Assembly (NCBI RefSeq): GCF_021354595.1
Contig: NZ_JADWYJ010000001.1
Location: forward strand, 411,446 to 475,445
From: Maribellus sp. CM-23
GTDB lineage: Bacteria; Bacteroidota; Bacteroidia; Bacteroidales; Prolixibacteraceae
Length of the DNA: 64,000 nucleotides
Direction: 5' to 3'
In this document: piece after piece, positions 52,200 to 60,422 of the stretch
How the letters are laid out: each line of letters begins with the position of its first letter
Numbering within the stretch: position 1 is the first letter of the stretch
Program-made: the position numbers and the translations under genes
Notes under the pieces: generated by a model
What the model saw: the letters and a program-made list of their open reading frames with translations, nothing else
Database searches by the model: none
What the model was told of the DNA's origin: nothing

Positions 52200-53009
52200 T
52201 TGGAAGTTTTGAGAACATTTACCGTTACAACCGTTATTGCGATTTTTGTATTGCTTGGCTTTTCAGGCTATTCACAGAATTATGGACAAAAGGACAACAC
52301 TGTCCGCGTATTGACTTTTAACATTTTACACGGCGCTACCACCCAAGGAGATTTTGATTTGGATAAGCTGGCTGCTCTTATAAAAGACGCCGATGCAGAC
52401 ATTGTAGCCCTGCAGGAAGTGGACTTTAAGACCCAACGGGCCAAAGGATATGATTTGGTTACAGAACTTGGATGGCGCACCAAAATGTCGCCTCTTTTTG
52501 GGATCGCCATGCCATACAACGGAGGAGCTTACGGCGAAGGTATTCTGACTAAGACACCGATACTGGAAAGCAAAAACGTGGCACTTCCCCATTCTCCGGG
52601 CAACGAACCACGGGCAGCGCTTTCAGTTTTGATTCAATTGGCGTCGGGCGATACCATTCGTTTTATAGCCACCCACCTCGAACACCAGGAAAACAGCACC
52701 GACCGTATCGATCAGGTAAAAAAGATCAATGCTGTATTTGCAAACGACCGGTTTCCAGCCATTCTGGCGGGTGATTTAAACGCCACCCCTGAAAGTGAGC
52801 CCCTTTCCATCCTGAAAAAGCACTGGACAGACAGTTCGCAAAAGACTTCTTTTCTTACCTTCCCTTCGGATGCACCGGAAATAAAAATCGACTACATTCT
52901 GTTCAGCCCGGCACAAAAATGGGAAATCGTTGAAAGCCGAGCGATTTGCGACACCATAGCATCGGACCACTGCGCTGTACTTTCGGTTCTCCGCTTAAAG
53001 AAAAACTAA
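52200..53009 (+). CDS. Secreted endonuclease/exonuclease/phosphatase family protein
   Basis: A 269-residue protein of the EEP (DNase I-like) superfamily with a signal peptide (VTTVIAIFVLLGFSGYSQ). Core motifs: VLTFNILHG, DIVALQEVD (metal-binding Glu), HLEHQ, AGDLNATPES (catalytic Asp/Asn), IDYILFS and the final SDHCAV (catalytic Asp-His). The start is a TTG (52200, or TTG at 52209); no in-frame ATG exists before the signal peptide. The substrate may be a phosphodiester of a lipid or nucleic acid. The 3' end overlaps the convergent saccharopine-dehydrogenase-like gene by 4 bp. Confidence 0.88.
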   Translation: MEVLRTFTVTTVIAIFVLLGFSGYSQNYGQKDNTVRVLTFNILHGATTQGDFDLDKLAALIKDADADIVALQEVDFKTQRAKGYDLVTELGWRTKMSPLFGIAMPYNGGAYGEGILTKTPILESKNVALPHSPGNEPRAALSVLIQLASGDTIRFIATHLEHQENSTDRIDQVKKINAVFANDRFPAILAGDLNATPESEPLSILKKHWTDSSQKTSFLTFPSDAPEIKIDYILFSPAQKWEIVESRAICDTIASDHCAVLSVLRLKKN

Positions 53010-54355
53010 TAATAAACAAGTTCGGTTTCCAGCGATTCAGCCTCCTGAAAAGTGATTTCAAAGTCCTCCAGCTCTGCCAGAATCGGATCGTAGATTTCCG
53101 GGATGGTGGGAATATACATGCCTTTCAGGTTCAGCTGCCCGGTAAGAACCAGCTTGGCCGCCACCGCCAGCGGCAAGCCAACCGTTTTTGCCATGGCTGT
53201 TTTGTCGGCGTTCTCACCGGTAACCACCAGCGAACTTGTTTTCCGGAACAACTCTCCGTCAGGCTCTTTTCGATAGACAAACTTGTGCCACATCACAATC
53301 ATGTCTTTGTCGTCGGCTTGTAACTGCCACTTTTGTTTCAGAATGTGTTCCAGTACCTGCGCGGGTGTCGCTTTTTTTAGCCCGATTGGTGTCTTATCAA
53401 AAATGCCCATCCATTTCAGCTTGTAAACGATCTCCGAATCCTGCGGAATATTCAGGTAATGAAAAAGCTTCAGTTCTACCGAATCGGTTGGATGATAAGG
53501 TAAAAAGGAATTGATGAATTCCCGGTAAGTCATGTTCTCGACGTTTTCGAGATAATAGGAATCATCGGTAGCCCCCAGCTGAACAAAAACATTCCAGGCT
53601 TTGCTGAATCCGGGTCTTCGGAGTGTTCCTCGATAAATAGTCGGGATTCCCTGAAGGTTGTATTTTTGCAGGTAATACAGCGAATCGCGGTTGGCATAAC
53701 CTTCAAACATCCCGAACTTTTCGAGATCAATCATTTCTGTTCTCCGAAACAAGCGGTTGTAAGGAATGTATTTGATTTTTCCATTCTGAATAAAACGGGC
53801 CGGGCCTCCCTGTCCAGCCAAAACCACGTTGCGCGGGTTCCAGCTGAATTTATAATTCCACGGGTTATCGTCCGATTCAGGTGCCACCAAACCACCGGTG
53901 AACGATTCGAAGCACTCCATCACACAGCCGTCGTTTTTTAACTGGTTGATAATTTTCATGGCCGACATGTGATCGAGGCCGGGATCGAGCCCACACTCGT
54001 TTAAAAAGAACAGGCCCTTCTCATTCACTTCAGCCTCAAAAGCTTTCAGTTCTGCCGTTTCGTAGGATGCGGTAAGCAGATTTTTTGAGAATTTCACACA
54101 CGACTGTGCCACATATTTGTGAAACCTTGCGGGAAGCAGCGAAATCACCAGGTCGGCTTCTTTCACTTCGGCATCGCGGGCAAACTCATCGTGCACATCC
54201 AGCAAGGCAAAAGCCAGTCCCAGCGACTGCACCAGATCGCTTTCCTGCGTATCGGCAACTTTAACCCGCCAACTGTATTTTAATGCATTTTCAGCCAAAT
54301 AAGTGAGCAGAAAGATACTGGATCTGCCGGCTCCGAAAATCAAAATGTTCTTCAT
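53006..54355 (-). CDS. Saccharopine dehydrogenase (glutamate-forming)-like protein 1
   Basis: A 449-residue NAD(P)-dependent enzyme of the saccharopine reductase/LYS9 family. The Rossmann start is ILIFGAGRSSIFLLTYL, followed by LVISLLPARFHKYVA, NECGLDPGLDHMSAM (the family's conserved GLDPGxDH), SFTGGLVAPESDDNPWNYKFSW and IYRGTLRRPGFSKAW. Expected reaction: saccharopine to 2-aminoadipate 6-semialdehyde plus glutamate. It shares the full layout with the gene at 62452-63780 but is clearly divergent, so one paralogue may have another substrate or direction. It is the 3'-most gene of the lysine cluster; a 365-bp repeat-bearing gap separates it from the ALDH gene. Confidence 0.85.
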   Translation of the reverse strand: MKNILIFGAGRSSIFLLTYLAENALKYSWRVKVADTQESDLVQSLGLAFALLDVHDEFARDAEVKEADLVISLLPARFHKYVAQSCVKFSKNLLTASYETAELKAFEAEVNEKGLFFLNECGLDPGLDHMSAMKIINQLKNDGCVMECFESFTGGLVAPESDDNPWNYKFSWNPRNVVLAGQGGPARFIQNGKIKYIPYNRLFRRTEMIDLEKFGMFEGYANRDSLYYLQKYNLQGIPTIYRGTLRRPGFSKAWNVFVQLGATDDSYYLENVENMTYREFINSFLPYHPTDSVELKLFHYLNIPQDSEIVYKLKWMGIFDKTPIGLKKATPAQVLEHILKQKWQLQADDKDMIVMWHKFVYRKEPDGELFRKTSSLVVTGENADKTAMAKTVGLPLAVAAKLVLTGQLNLKGMYIPTIPEIYDPILAELEDFEITFQEAESLETELVYY

Positions 54356-54720
54356 AAATCAATTATATCCTGGTCACAGCATCACTTAAAGTAAGACTAT
54401 GACGAACTGTTTTTTACTATTCTTTCCATTGAACAACTTCAACGCATTTCGGCGCAAGATTGCCTGATCTTCGATCAGCAGTTTCCGGTGCGCCGATTTT
54501 CATTCGCTTACCTAACCCCGGGTTAAAACCCGGGGCTATTATTTTTGAACCCTTTCAGGGCTTTCTTTTTACACTACCGACGCATTCCTCTGACAAAAGA
54601 TAATTGCTGAATCCGTCAGTCACCAGACAGCATCACCTTTCCAGATCGCATGGATGACAACACTATCGGTTCTTAATTCTTTGCTCAGTTCTCTAAACTG
54701 TGAACGCTGAACACTGAACT
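54356..54720. other. 365-bp intergenic region with repeats
   Basis: No gene seen. Contains the palindrome cluster at 54516-54563 and a TTCAGTGTTCAGCGTTCAC-type repeat at 54688-54727. Confidence 0.6.
54516..54563. repeat. REP-like palindrome pair
   Basis: Perfect palindrome CCCCGGGTTAAAACCCGGGG (54516-54535) followed by AACCCTTTCAGGGCTT (54548-54563). It is the sister of the element at 21829-21884. Confidence 0.6.
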
Positions 54721-54727
54721 CTAAACA
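54688..54727. repeat. GTGTTCAGCGTTCACAGTTTAG-type repeat
   Basis: Low-complexity string at the 3' end of the ALDH gene, related to the one at 1259-1312. Confidence 0.35.
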
Positions 54728-56268
54728 TTAAACTCGATCCCTTGTGCCAGTGGAAGTTCCGTACTGTAATTAATGGTGTTAGTTTGACGGCGCATGTACG
54801 CTTTCCAAGCGTCGGACCCCGATTCACGGCCACCTCCGGTGTCTTTTTCGCCACCAAATGCGCCACCAATCTCGGCACCCGAAGTACCAATGTTCACGTT
54901 GGCAATTCCGCAGTCAGAGCCTTCATGCGACAGAAATTTCTCGGTTTCCAGAATGTTCCGGGAGAAAATGGCCGAAGACAATCCCTGCGGCACATCGTTG
55001 TGCAGCTGAATGGCTTCCTCTAAATCCTTATATTTTATCAGATACAGAAGCGGAGCAAACGTTTCTTCCTGTACGATGGCAAAATGATTCTCCACTTCAG
55101 CGATGGCAGGCTTTACAAAGCATCCCGATTCATATCCTTCTCCACTCAGCACATCTCCGCCGGTTAAAATTTTACCGCCTTCTTCCGTTACCCGTTCCAG
55201 CGAATTACAGAAATCTGCCACTGCATATTTATCCACCAGCGGACCAACCAGCGTTTTAGAATCCAGCGCATGACCGATCGGCAGTTTCTGATAAATAGCC
55301 ACCAGCTTTTGTTTGAACTCTTCATAAACCGATTCGTGCAAAATAATTCGCCGGGTTGAGGTACAACGTTGCCCGCAAGTTCCGACGGCGCCAAAAACCA
55401 CCGCCCGAAGTGCCATTTCCATATCGGCATCCGGCGTAATGATGATGGCATTGTTTCCACCCAGCTCCAGGATCGAACGCCCCAGACGCTCACCCACCAA
55501 ACGCCCGACTTTCTGCCCGATCCGTGTAGAACCGGTAAACGAAACCAGCGGAATATTCCGGTCAGAAAACATCGTATCGCCCAATACTTTAGACTCGGCA
55601 GCCACCAGGCTCAGTACACCTTCAGGAACATCGTTTTCTTTTAGTACGTTGGCCACAATTTTATGAACAGCCACCGCACACAAATACACTTTCGACGAAG
55701 GTTTCCAAACTACCACATCACCGGCTATCAGCGCAATCATGGCATTCCACGCCCACACTGCTACCGGGAAATTAAAGGCTGAAACCACTCCAACCACTCC
55801 CAGCGGATGGTACTGGTCGTACATACGGTGCCGGGCTCTTTCTGAGTGCATGGTAAAACCGTACAACTGCCGCGATTGCCCCACGGCAAAATCGCAGATG
55901 TCGATCATTTCCTGCACTTCGCCCAAACCTTCCTGGTAGATTTTCCCCATTTCGTACGAAACCAGTTTACCAAGCGGTTCTTTGTATTTCCGAAGTTCCA
56001 ACCCGATTTGCCTAACAATCTCACCCCGCTTGGGTGCCGGAATCATTCGCCAGCTTTTAAAAGCCGTTTTGGCGGTTTCAATCACTTCCTGGTAATCTTC
56101 AATGCCGCATTGTTGCACACCGGCAATCAGTTTCCCGTCAGAAGGCGAATACGACTCCATAAATTTACCCGTGGTTGATTTCCACTTTGTTCCCGTGCAA
56201 ACTCCCGGGTTCACCGACTCAATTCCAAGTTCCTGTAATACTGCTTTAAAATCTATTTCCTGTGTCAT
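54721..56268 (-). CDS. amaB: 2-Aminoadipate-6-semialdehyde dehydrogenase (antiquitin/ALDH7 type)
   Basis: A 515-residue NAD-dependent aldehyde dehydrogenase. The ALDH7-specific segment FNFPVAVWAWNAMIAL near 165, active-site Glu268 in LELGGNNAI, nucleophile Cys302 in CGQRCTSTRR, and the C-terminal stretch EIGGAFGGEKDTGGGRESGS with MRRQTNTINYS match antiquitin. Antiquitin oxidises 2-aminoadipate semialdehyde to 2-aminoadipate in the saccharopine pathway. It sits between the saccharopine-dehydrogenase-like gene and the thiolase gene, giving the context for this substrate. Confidence 0.9.
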   Translation of the reverse strand: MTQEIDFKAVLQELGIESVNPGVCTGTKWKSTTGKFMESYSPSDGKLIAGVQQCGIEDYQEVIETAKTAFKSWRMIPAPKRGEIVRQIGLELRKYKEPLGKLVSYEMGKIYQEGLGEVQEMIDICDFAVGQSRQLYGFTMHSERARHRMYDQYHPLGVVGVVSAFNFPVAVWAWNAMIALIAGDVVVWKPSSKVYLCAVAVHKIVANVLKENDVPEGVLSLVAAESKVLGDTMFSDRNIPLVSFTGSTRIGQKVGRLVGERLGRSILELGGNNAIIITPDADMEMALRAVVFGAVGTCGQRCTSTRRIILHESVYEEFKQKLVAIYQKLPIGHALDSKTLVGPLVDKYAVADFCNSLERVTEEGGKILTGGDVLSGEGYESGCFVKPAIAEVENHFAIVQEETFAPLLYLIKYKDLEEAIQLHNDVPQGLSSAIFSRNILETEKFLSHEGSDCGIANVNIGTSGAEIGGAFGGEKDTGGGRESGSDAWKAYMRRQTNTINYSTELPLAQGIEFNV

Positions 56269-56335
56269 TTTTTCTATTTTTTGATTGATTGATTTTTTCT
56301 CTACAAAGACTCAACTAATACCTGGTTCCAAAATC

Positions 56336-56392
56336 ACCCCCTCATTCCCCTAAAGAGGACTCTTTCTCCCCTTCGGGGAGATTAAGAGGGGT
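56336..56392. repeat. Nested palindrome between thiolase and ALDH genes
   Basis: The inner perfect hairpin CTCCCCTTCGGGGAG (56366-56380) is enclosed by ACCCCCTC and GAGGGGT arms. It resembles dispersed CCCCTTTGGGG elements. It may form an mRNA hairpin that separates expression of the two genes. Confidence 0.5.
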
Positions 56393-56441
56393 CAAATTGT
56401 AAACACCAAAGGCATTCTTCATTGTTCTTTTTCGATTTATA

Positions 56442-57644
56442 CTATACTTTTTCGATGACCATTGAAATCCCCTGCCCGACGCCAATACACATGGTACAAA
56501 GTGCGTATTTTGAACGGCTGTGCTCCAGCTGATGAAATGCGGTAGTTACCAGGCGTGCACCCGACATACCGAGTGGATGCCCCAATGCGATGGCACCTCC
56601 CAGCGGATTGATTCGCGGATCAAGATCATCCAGTCCCCACCGACGAATACAGGCCAGTGACTGCGCTGCAAATGCCTCATTCAGCTCAATGATATCCATT
56701 TGCTCCATCGACTTTCCCAGAAGCCTGAACAGTTTCTCAGTTGCAGGAACGGGTCCGATTCCCATGATCCTTGGAGGAACTCCGGCCGACTGCGCTCCCA
56801 AAATCCGCACTTTCGGAACCAGATTGAAACGCTTAACCGCTTCTGCTGAAGCAATGATCAAAGCTGCTGCACCATCGTTTATTCCCGAGGCATTTCCGGC
56901 AGTTACGGTACCTTCAGACCGCATCACCGGCTTTAACGAAGCCAGTTTTTCCGGCGAAGTCAGCCTTGGATGTTCGTCTGTATCCACGACTATGGGATCG
57001 CCTTTTCGCTGTGGAATAACAATCGGAACAATCTCGTGAGCCAGCGCACCGTTCTTTTGTGCATTATCGGCTTTTTGCTGACTGTGATGCGCAAAGCGGT
57101 CCTGGTCTTCGCGGCTTATTTTGTATTCATCCGCCAGGTTTTCTGCCGTACAAATCAGCGCGTCGGTTCCAAATTGTTTCTGAAATTCCGGGTTGACAAA
57201 ACGCCAGCCGATGGTGGAATCAAAAATTTCGGCCTCCCGCGAAAAAGCACTGGTATGTTTGGGCATCACAAAAGGCGAGCGCGACATGCTTTCCACACCG
57301 CCGGCTATCACCAGTTCTGCCTCGCCAGCCCGGATGGCACGCGCCGCCAAAGCAATTGCTTCCATTCCGGAGCCACACAAGCGGTTTACTGTTACACCGG
57401 GCACGGTTTCAGGAAATCCGGCCAGCAGAAGTCCCATTCGCGCTACGTTGCGGTTATCTTCCCCGGCCTGGTTGGCACATCCAAAAATCACATCGTCGAC
57501 GGCCGATTTATCCAGATTTGGATTTCGCTCTAAAATGGCTTTTAAAGGAATCGCCGCCAGATCGTCAGCACGTACCGACGATAAGGCTCCTCCGTATTTT
57601 CCCACCGGAGTTCGGATGGCATCGCATATAAAAACTTCTTTCAT
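56442..57644 (-). CDS. pcaF: 3-Oxoadipyl-CoA thiolase
   Basis: A 400-residue thiolase that cleaves 3-oxoadipyl-CoA with CoA to succinyl-CoA and acetyl-CoA. Nucleophile Cys90 is in NRLCGSGMEA, the His in GHPLGMSGARL and the second Cys in LCTMCIGVGQG. Subfamily marks such as VFICDAIRTPVGKYGGALSS, FGCANQAGEDNRNVARM, DSTIGWRFVNP and AGVPPRIMGIGPVPA are those of PcaF rather than generic acetyl-CoA acetyltransferases. It lies 66 bp after the aminotransferase gene. No protocatechuate pathway genes are in the window, so its substrate must come from elsewhere; the adjacent aminomutase route is proposed. Confidence 0.92.
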   Translation of the reverse strand: MKEVFICDAIRTPVGKYGGALSSVRADDLAAIPLKAILERNPNLDKSAVDDVIFGCANQAGEDNRNVARMGLLLAGFPETVPGVTVNRLCGSGMEAIALAARAIRAGEAELVIAGGVESMSRSPFVMPKHTSAFSREAEIFDSTIGWRFVNPEFQKQFGTDALICTAENLADEYKISREDQDRFAHHSQQKADNAQKNGALAHEIVPIVIPQRKGDPIVVDTDEHPRLTSPEKLASLKPVMRSEGTVTAGNASGINDGAAALIIASAEAVKRFNLVPKVRILGAQSAGVPPRIMGIGPVPATEKLFRLLGKSMEQMDIIELNEAFAAQSLACIRRWGLDDLDPRINPLGGAIALGHPLGMSGARLVTTAFHQLEHSRSKYALCTMCIGVGQGISMVIEKV

Positions 57645-57652
57645 ATTCTTTT

Positions 57653-57685
57653 AGCTATGAGCTTCGAGCCTTGAGCTTTAAGCTC
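57653..57685. repeat. AGCTATGAGCTTCGAGCC-type repeat
   Basis: Small palindromic AGCT/GAGC units in the 66-bp gap between the aminotransferase and thiolase genes; related to 10004-10035. Confidence 0.45.
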
Positions 57686-57710
57686 TTTGTTTCTTTTGTT
57701 ACAACCTGTA

Positions 57711-59045
57711 TCAACTGTTATTCACTTTTTCAATTCTTGGTTTAAAGGCTTTAAAAGCCCGGAACAAACCTTCTGTTAAGCGGTCAATTTCCTTTTGTGT
57801 CATCACCGTTGAAAGCATGCACGAAAAGGTATTGATCATCAGTATTTTTTCTTGGTAATACATGTAATCCAGCAGTTCCTTTACCAAAGCACCGGCTTCT
57901 TTTGAAAGATAAGCTTCGCGGTAAGAGGTGGGCGGAGTCGCCTTTAAATGCATTCGGAACATCGATCCGGCGCCTGTTACTGATACGGGAACATCGGCCA
58001 ACTGGATGGCTTCGCGTATCTGACCAACTGCCTTTTGAGTAAGCGCATTTAGTTTTGTTACTGCTTTTCTGTCGAAATACTGCATGGCTTTGTAGCCGGC
58101 AGTCATAGTGATCGGATTGGCAGAAAAAGTTCCGGAATGTGGCAACAGCAGATTTTTTTCGTGCGGATCAAACACCTTCATCACCTCAGCCCTTCCGGCC
58201 ACTGCCCCCACCGGAAAGCCGCCTCCGATAATTTTCCCGAGCGAAGTAAGGTCTGGTTTTACCTTATAATCTTCCTGGGTTCCACCATAATTTACCCGGA
58301 AAGTGATCACCTCGTCAAACACCAGCAAAGCATCGTTTTTTCGCGTCCAGGCGTAAACGGCTTCAATAAATTCGTCGGTTCCCCGCATCAATCCAACGCG
58401 GTGCGGAACCGGATCGATGATCACACAGGCAATCTCATCGGCATGCCGGTCGAGAATGGAAAGCGTACGCTCCACATCGTTGTAGGGAAAAATGATCACA
58501 TCGCGCGATACACTTTTCGGTGTTCCGTGGGCCAGCAAAACACTGGCCGGGTGATTAATGTCGCCCCAATTGGTGGGATTGGCCGTCTGACTGACTTCCG
58601 CAAAATCATAAGTGCCGTGATAGGTTCCTTCGGCTTTGGCAATTTTTGAACGCCCGGTAAATGCCCGCGAGGCTTTTATCATGGCCATTACCGCCTCGGT
58701 TCCTGAATTTACAAAACGAATGCGCTCGAAGCTTTCCACCCTTTTGATCATGTGTTTCGCATAAGCCACTTCAATTTCGGAGGCCAGCGTATAAGCTGTT
58801 CCTTTTTTCAGCTGTTCAATCACGGCATCGATAACCGGGGGGAAAGAATGCCCGTGAATCAACGCTGCCATGTTGTTGGCAAAATCAATCCGGGCAGTTC
58901 CTTCAATGTCGGTAATGTAGCACCCCGAAGCTACATTTGCATAATCAGGAAAAGGCTCGTGGTAAACCGTATTCCGGCTTACACCACCAGCCAAAACCTT
59001 TTGTGCCTGCTTATACAATTTTTCACTACTACTTTTTTTCGTCAT
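57711..59045 (-). CDS. Class III PLP aminotransferase (GSA-aminomutase-like), proposed 3-aminoadipate transaminase
   Basis: A 444-residue fold-type I PLP enzyme. Features: FVNSGTEAVMAMIKASRAFTG (phosphate-binding region), FDEVITFR (Asp244 for the pyridine N), TSLGKIIGGGFPVGA with Schiff-base Lys271, and SGTFSANPITM. It resembles glutamate-1-semialdehyde aminomutase, a group that includes beta-amino-acid transaminases and Bacillus YodT, encoded beside kamA. Its start overlaps the end of pcaJ by 17 bp, so it is translationally coupled. Proposed reaction: 3-aminoadipate plus an oxo-acid to 3-oxoadipate (inference). Haem-synthesis HemL is unlikely given the operon. Confidence 0.85.
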   Translation of the reverse strand: MTKKSSSEKLYKQAQKVLAGGVSRNTVYHEPFPDYANVASGCYITDIEGTARIDFANNMAALIHGHSFPPVIDAVIEQLKKGTAYTLASEIEVAYAKHMIKRVESFERIRFVNSGTEAVMAMIKASRAFTGRSKIAKAEGTYHGTYDFAEVSQTANPTNWGDINHPASVLLAHGTPKSVSRDVIIFPYNDVERTLSILDRHADEIACVIIDPVPHRVGLMRGTDEFIEAVYAWTRKNDALLVFDEVITFRVNYGGTQEDYKVKPDLTSLGKIIGGGFPVGAVAGRAEVMKVFDPHEKNLLLPHSGTFSANPITMTAGYKAMQYFDRKAVTKLNALTQKAVGQIREAIQLADVPVSVTGAGSMFRMHLKATPPTSYREAYLSKEAGALVKELLDYMYYQEKILMINTFSCMLSTVMTQKEIDRLTEGLFRAFKAFKPRIEKVNNS

Positions 59046-59715
59046 GAGTTTTGGTTTGTTGAGTTAAATGTAATTCAGCACCGGTTTGCTGTTGCAAGGT
59101 CTCAAATGTTACCCCCGGTGCCAGCTCTCTGACAAATAGTTTTTCATTCAGAACATCGATAATGGCCAGATCGGTATAGATGCGGCTCACCACCTTTTTC
59201 CCCGTTAAAGGGTAGCTGCATTCTTTTACAATTTTTGCCTCGCCCGATTTGGTGCAGTGCTTTGTGATCACAAAAACAGAGGGTACACCGGCCACCAGGT
59301 CCATCGCGCCACCCACTGCCGGAATATCCTCCGCGTTACCGGTCGACCAGTTGGCCAGATCACCTTCAGCCGAAACCTGGTAAGCACCCAGCACACAAAT
59401 ATCAATGTGTCCGCCGCGGATCATCGCAAAACTATCGGCATGATGAAAATAGGCAGCCCCCGGAATGACAGTGACATACTTTTTGCCTGCATTTACCAAT
59501 TCGGGATCTTCTGTTCCCGGAGCGGCTACCGCCCCCATTCCCAACAATCCGTTTTCGGTGTGATAAATTACTTCCCGGCCTTCAGGAATAAAGCCGGCTA
59601 CCATTTCGGGCATTCCAATACCAAGATTCACATAGGCTCCGTCGTGAATATCGCGGGCTACATTCTGAGCCATTTCTGACGAGCTCCACCCCACTTTTTG
59701 CGTTGTTATGTCCAT
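59029..59715 (-). CDS. pcaJ: 3-Oxoadipate CoA-transferase subunit B
   Basis: A 228-residue CoA-transferase beta subunit that with PcaI moves CoA from succinyl-CoA to 3-oxoadipate. Catalytic Glu is in HTENGLLGMG. PcaJ-like marks are YVNLGIGMPEMV, HHADSFAMIRGGHIDICVLGA, GDLANWSTGNAEDIPAVGGAMDL and CSYPLTG. I chose ATG 59715, which overlaps the pcaI stop by 10 bp; the longer open frame upstream is a Cys/Arg-rich, non-homologous stretch. Related acetoacetate CoA-transferases share many of these motifs; the PcaF neighbour favours 3-oxoadipate. Confidence 0.88.
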   Translation of the reverse strand: MDITTQKVGWSSSEMAQNVARDIHDGAYVNLGIGMPEMVAGFIPEGREVIYHTENGLLGMGAVAAPGTEDPELVNAGKKYVTVIPGAAYFHHADSFAMIRGGHIDICVLGAYQVSAEGDLANWSTGNAEDIPAVGGAMDLVAGVPSVFVITKHCTKSGEAKIVKECSYPLTGKKVVSRIYTDLAIIDVLNEKLFVRELAPGVTFETLQQQTGAELHLTQQTKTHDEKK

Positions 59716-60422
59716 GGATACCTCCTTTCTTCGGCTACCAGTTTTGATTCGTCGGCAGGATTTGCAACTTCCACAACCCGGTGCACGAAAATGCCGGGAG
59801 TGACCACACACTCGGGATCAATCTCTCCCAACTCCACTATATTACGTGCCTGAACAATCGTGGTTTTCGCCGCCATGCACATCACCGGCCCAAAATTACG
59901 GGCAGTTTTGTTGTAAACCAGGTTTCCGTATTTATCCGCCGTATGGCATTTTACCAGCGAAAAATCGGCTTTGATGGCATGTTCCAGCACATAATCGCGT
60001 CCATTGAATGTCTTTACTTCCTTGCCCTCTGCGAGCGGTGTATTCACCGAAGCAGGCGTATAGAAAGCCGGAATTCCGGCACCGCCTGCACGAATACGTT
60101 CGGCCAGCGTACCCTGCGGTACCAGTTCGAGTTCGATTTCACCGCGGCGGTACATTTCCGGAAAAACCACCGAAATGGTTGTTCGCGGGAAAGAACAGAT
60201 GATTTTGCTTACCTGGCGGTTTTCAATCAAAGCGGCAAGTCCCACATGCCCGCTCCCCGCATTATTGCTGACAATGGTAAGGTTTTTTGCCCCCCGGTCC
60301 ACCAACGCGTGAATCAGTTCTACCGGACTACCGGCTTCACCAAATCCACTGATCATTACCGTGGCCCCGTCAAAAATGTCCGCCACGGCTTCTGCCGCCG
60401 AATCAACGATTTTATTGATCAT
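59706..60422 (-). CDS. pcaI: 3-Oxoadipate CoA-transferase subunit A
   Basis: A 238-residue CoA-transferase alpha subunit. Glycine-rich GFGEAGSPVELIHALVDRG, then ISNNAG-like VSNNAGSGHVGLAALI, CSFPRTT, LELVPQGTLAERIRAGGAGI, NTPLAEGKEVKTFNGRDYVLE and ARNFGPVMCMAAKTTIVQA. The pattern follows PcaI/OXCT alpha subunits. The start overlaps the aminomutase stop by 11 bp. Paired with pcaJ, it is expected to make 3-oxoadipyl-CoA for PcaF. Confidence 0.88.
   Translation of the reverse strand: MINKIVDSAAEAVADIFDGATVMISGFGEAGSPVELIHALVDRGAKNLTIVSNNAGSGHVGLAALIENRQVSKIICSFPRTTISVVFPEMYRRGEIELELVPQGTLAERIRAGGAGIPAFYTPASVNTPLAEGKEVKTFNGRDYVLEHAIKADFSLVKCHTADKYGNLVYNKTARNFGPVMCMAAKTTIVQARNIVELGEIDPECVVTPGIFVHRVVEVANPADESKLVAEERRYPWT

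Noticed and set aside
56442..57644. Generic acetyl-CoA C-acetyltransferase
   Set aside because: Subfamily-specific stretches and the PcaIJ neighbours match 3-oxoadipyl-CoA thiolase.
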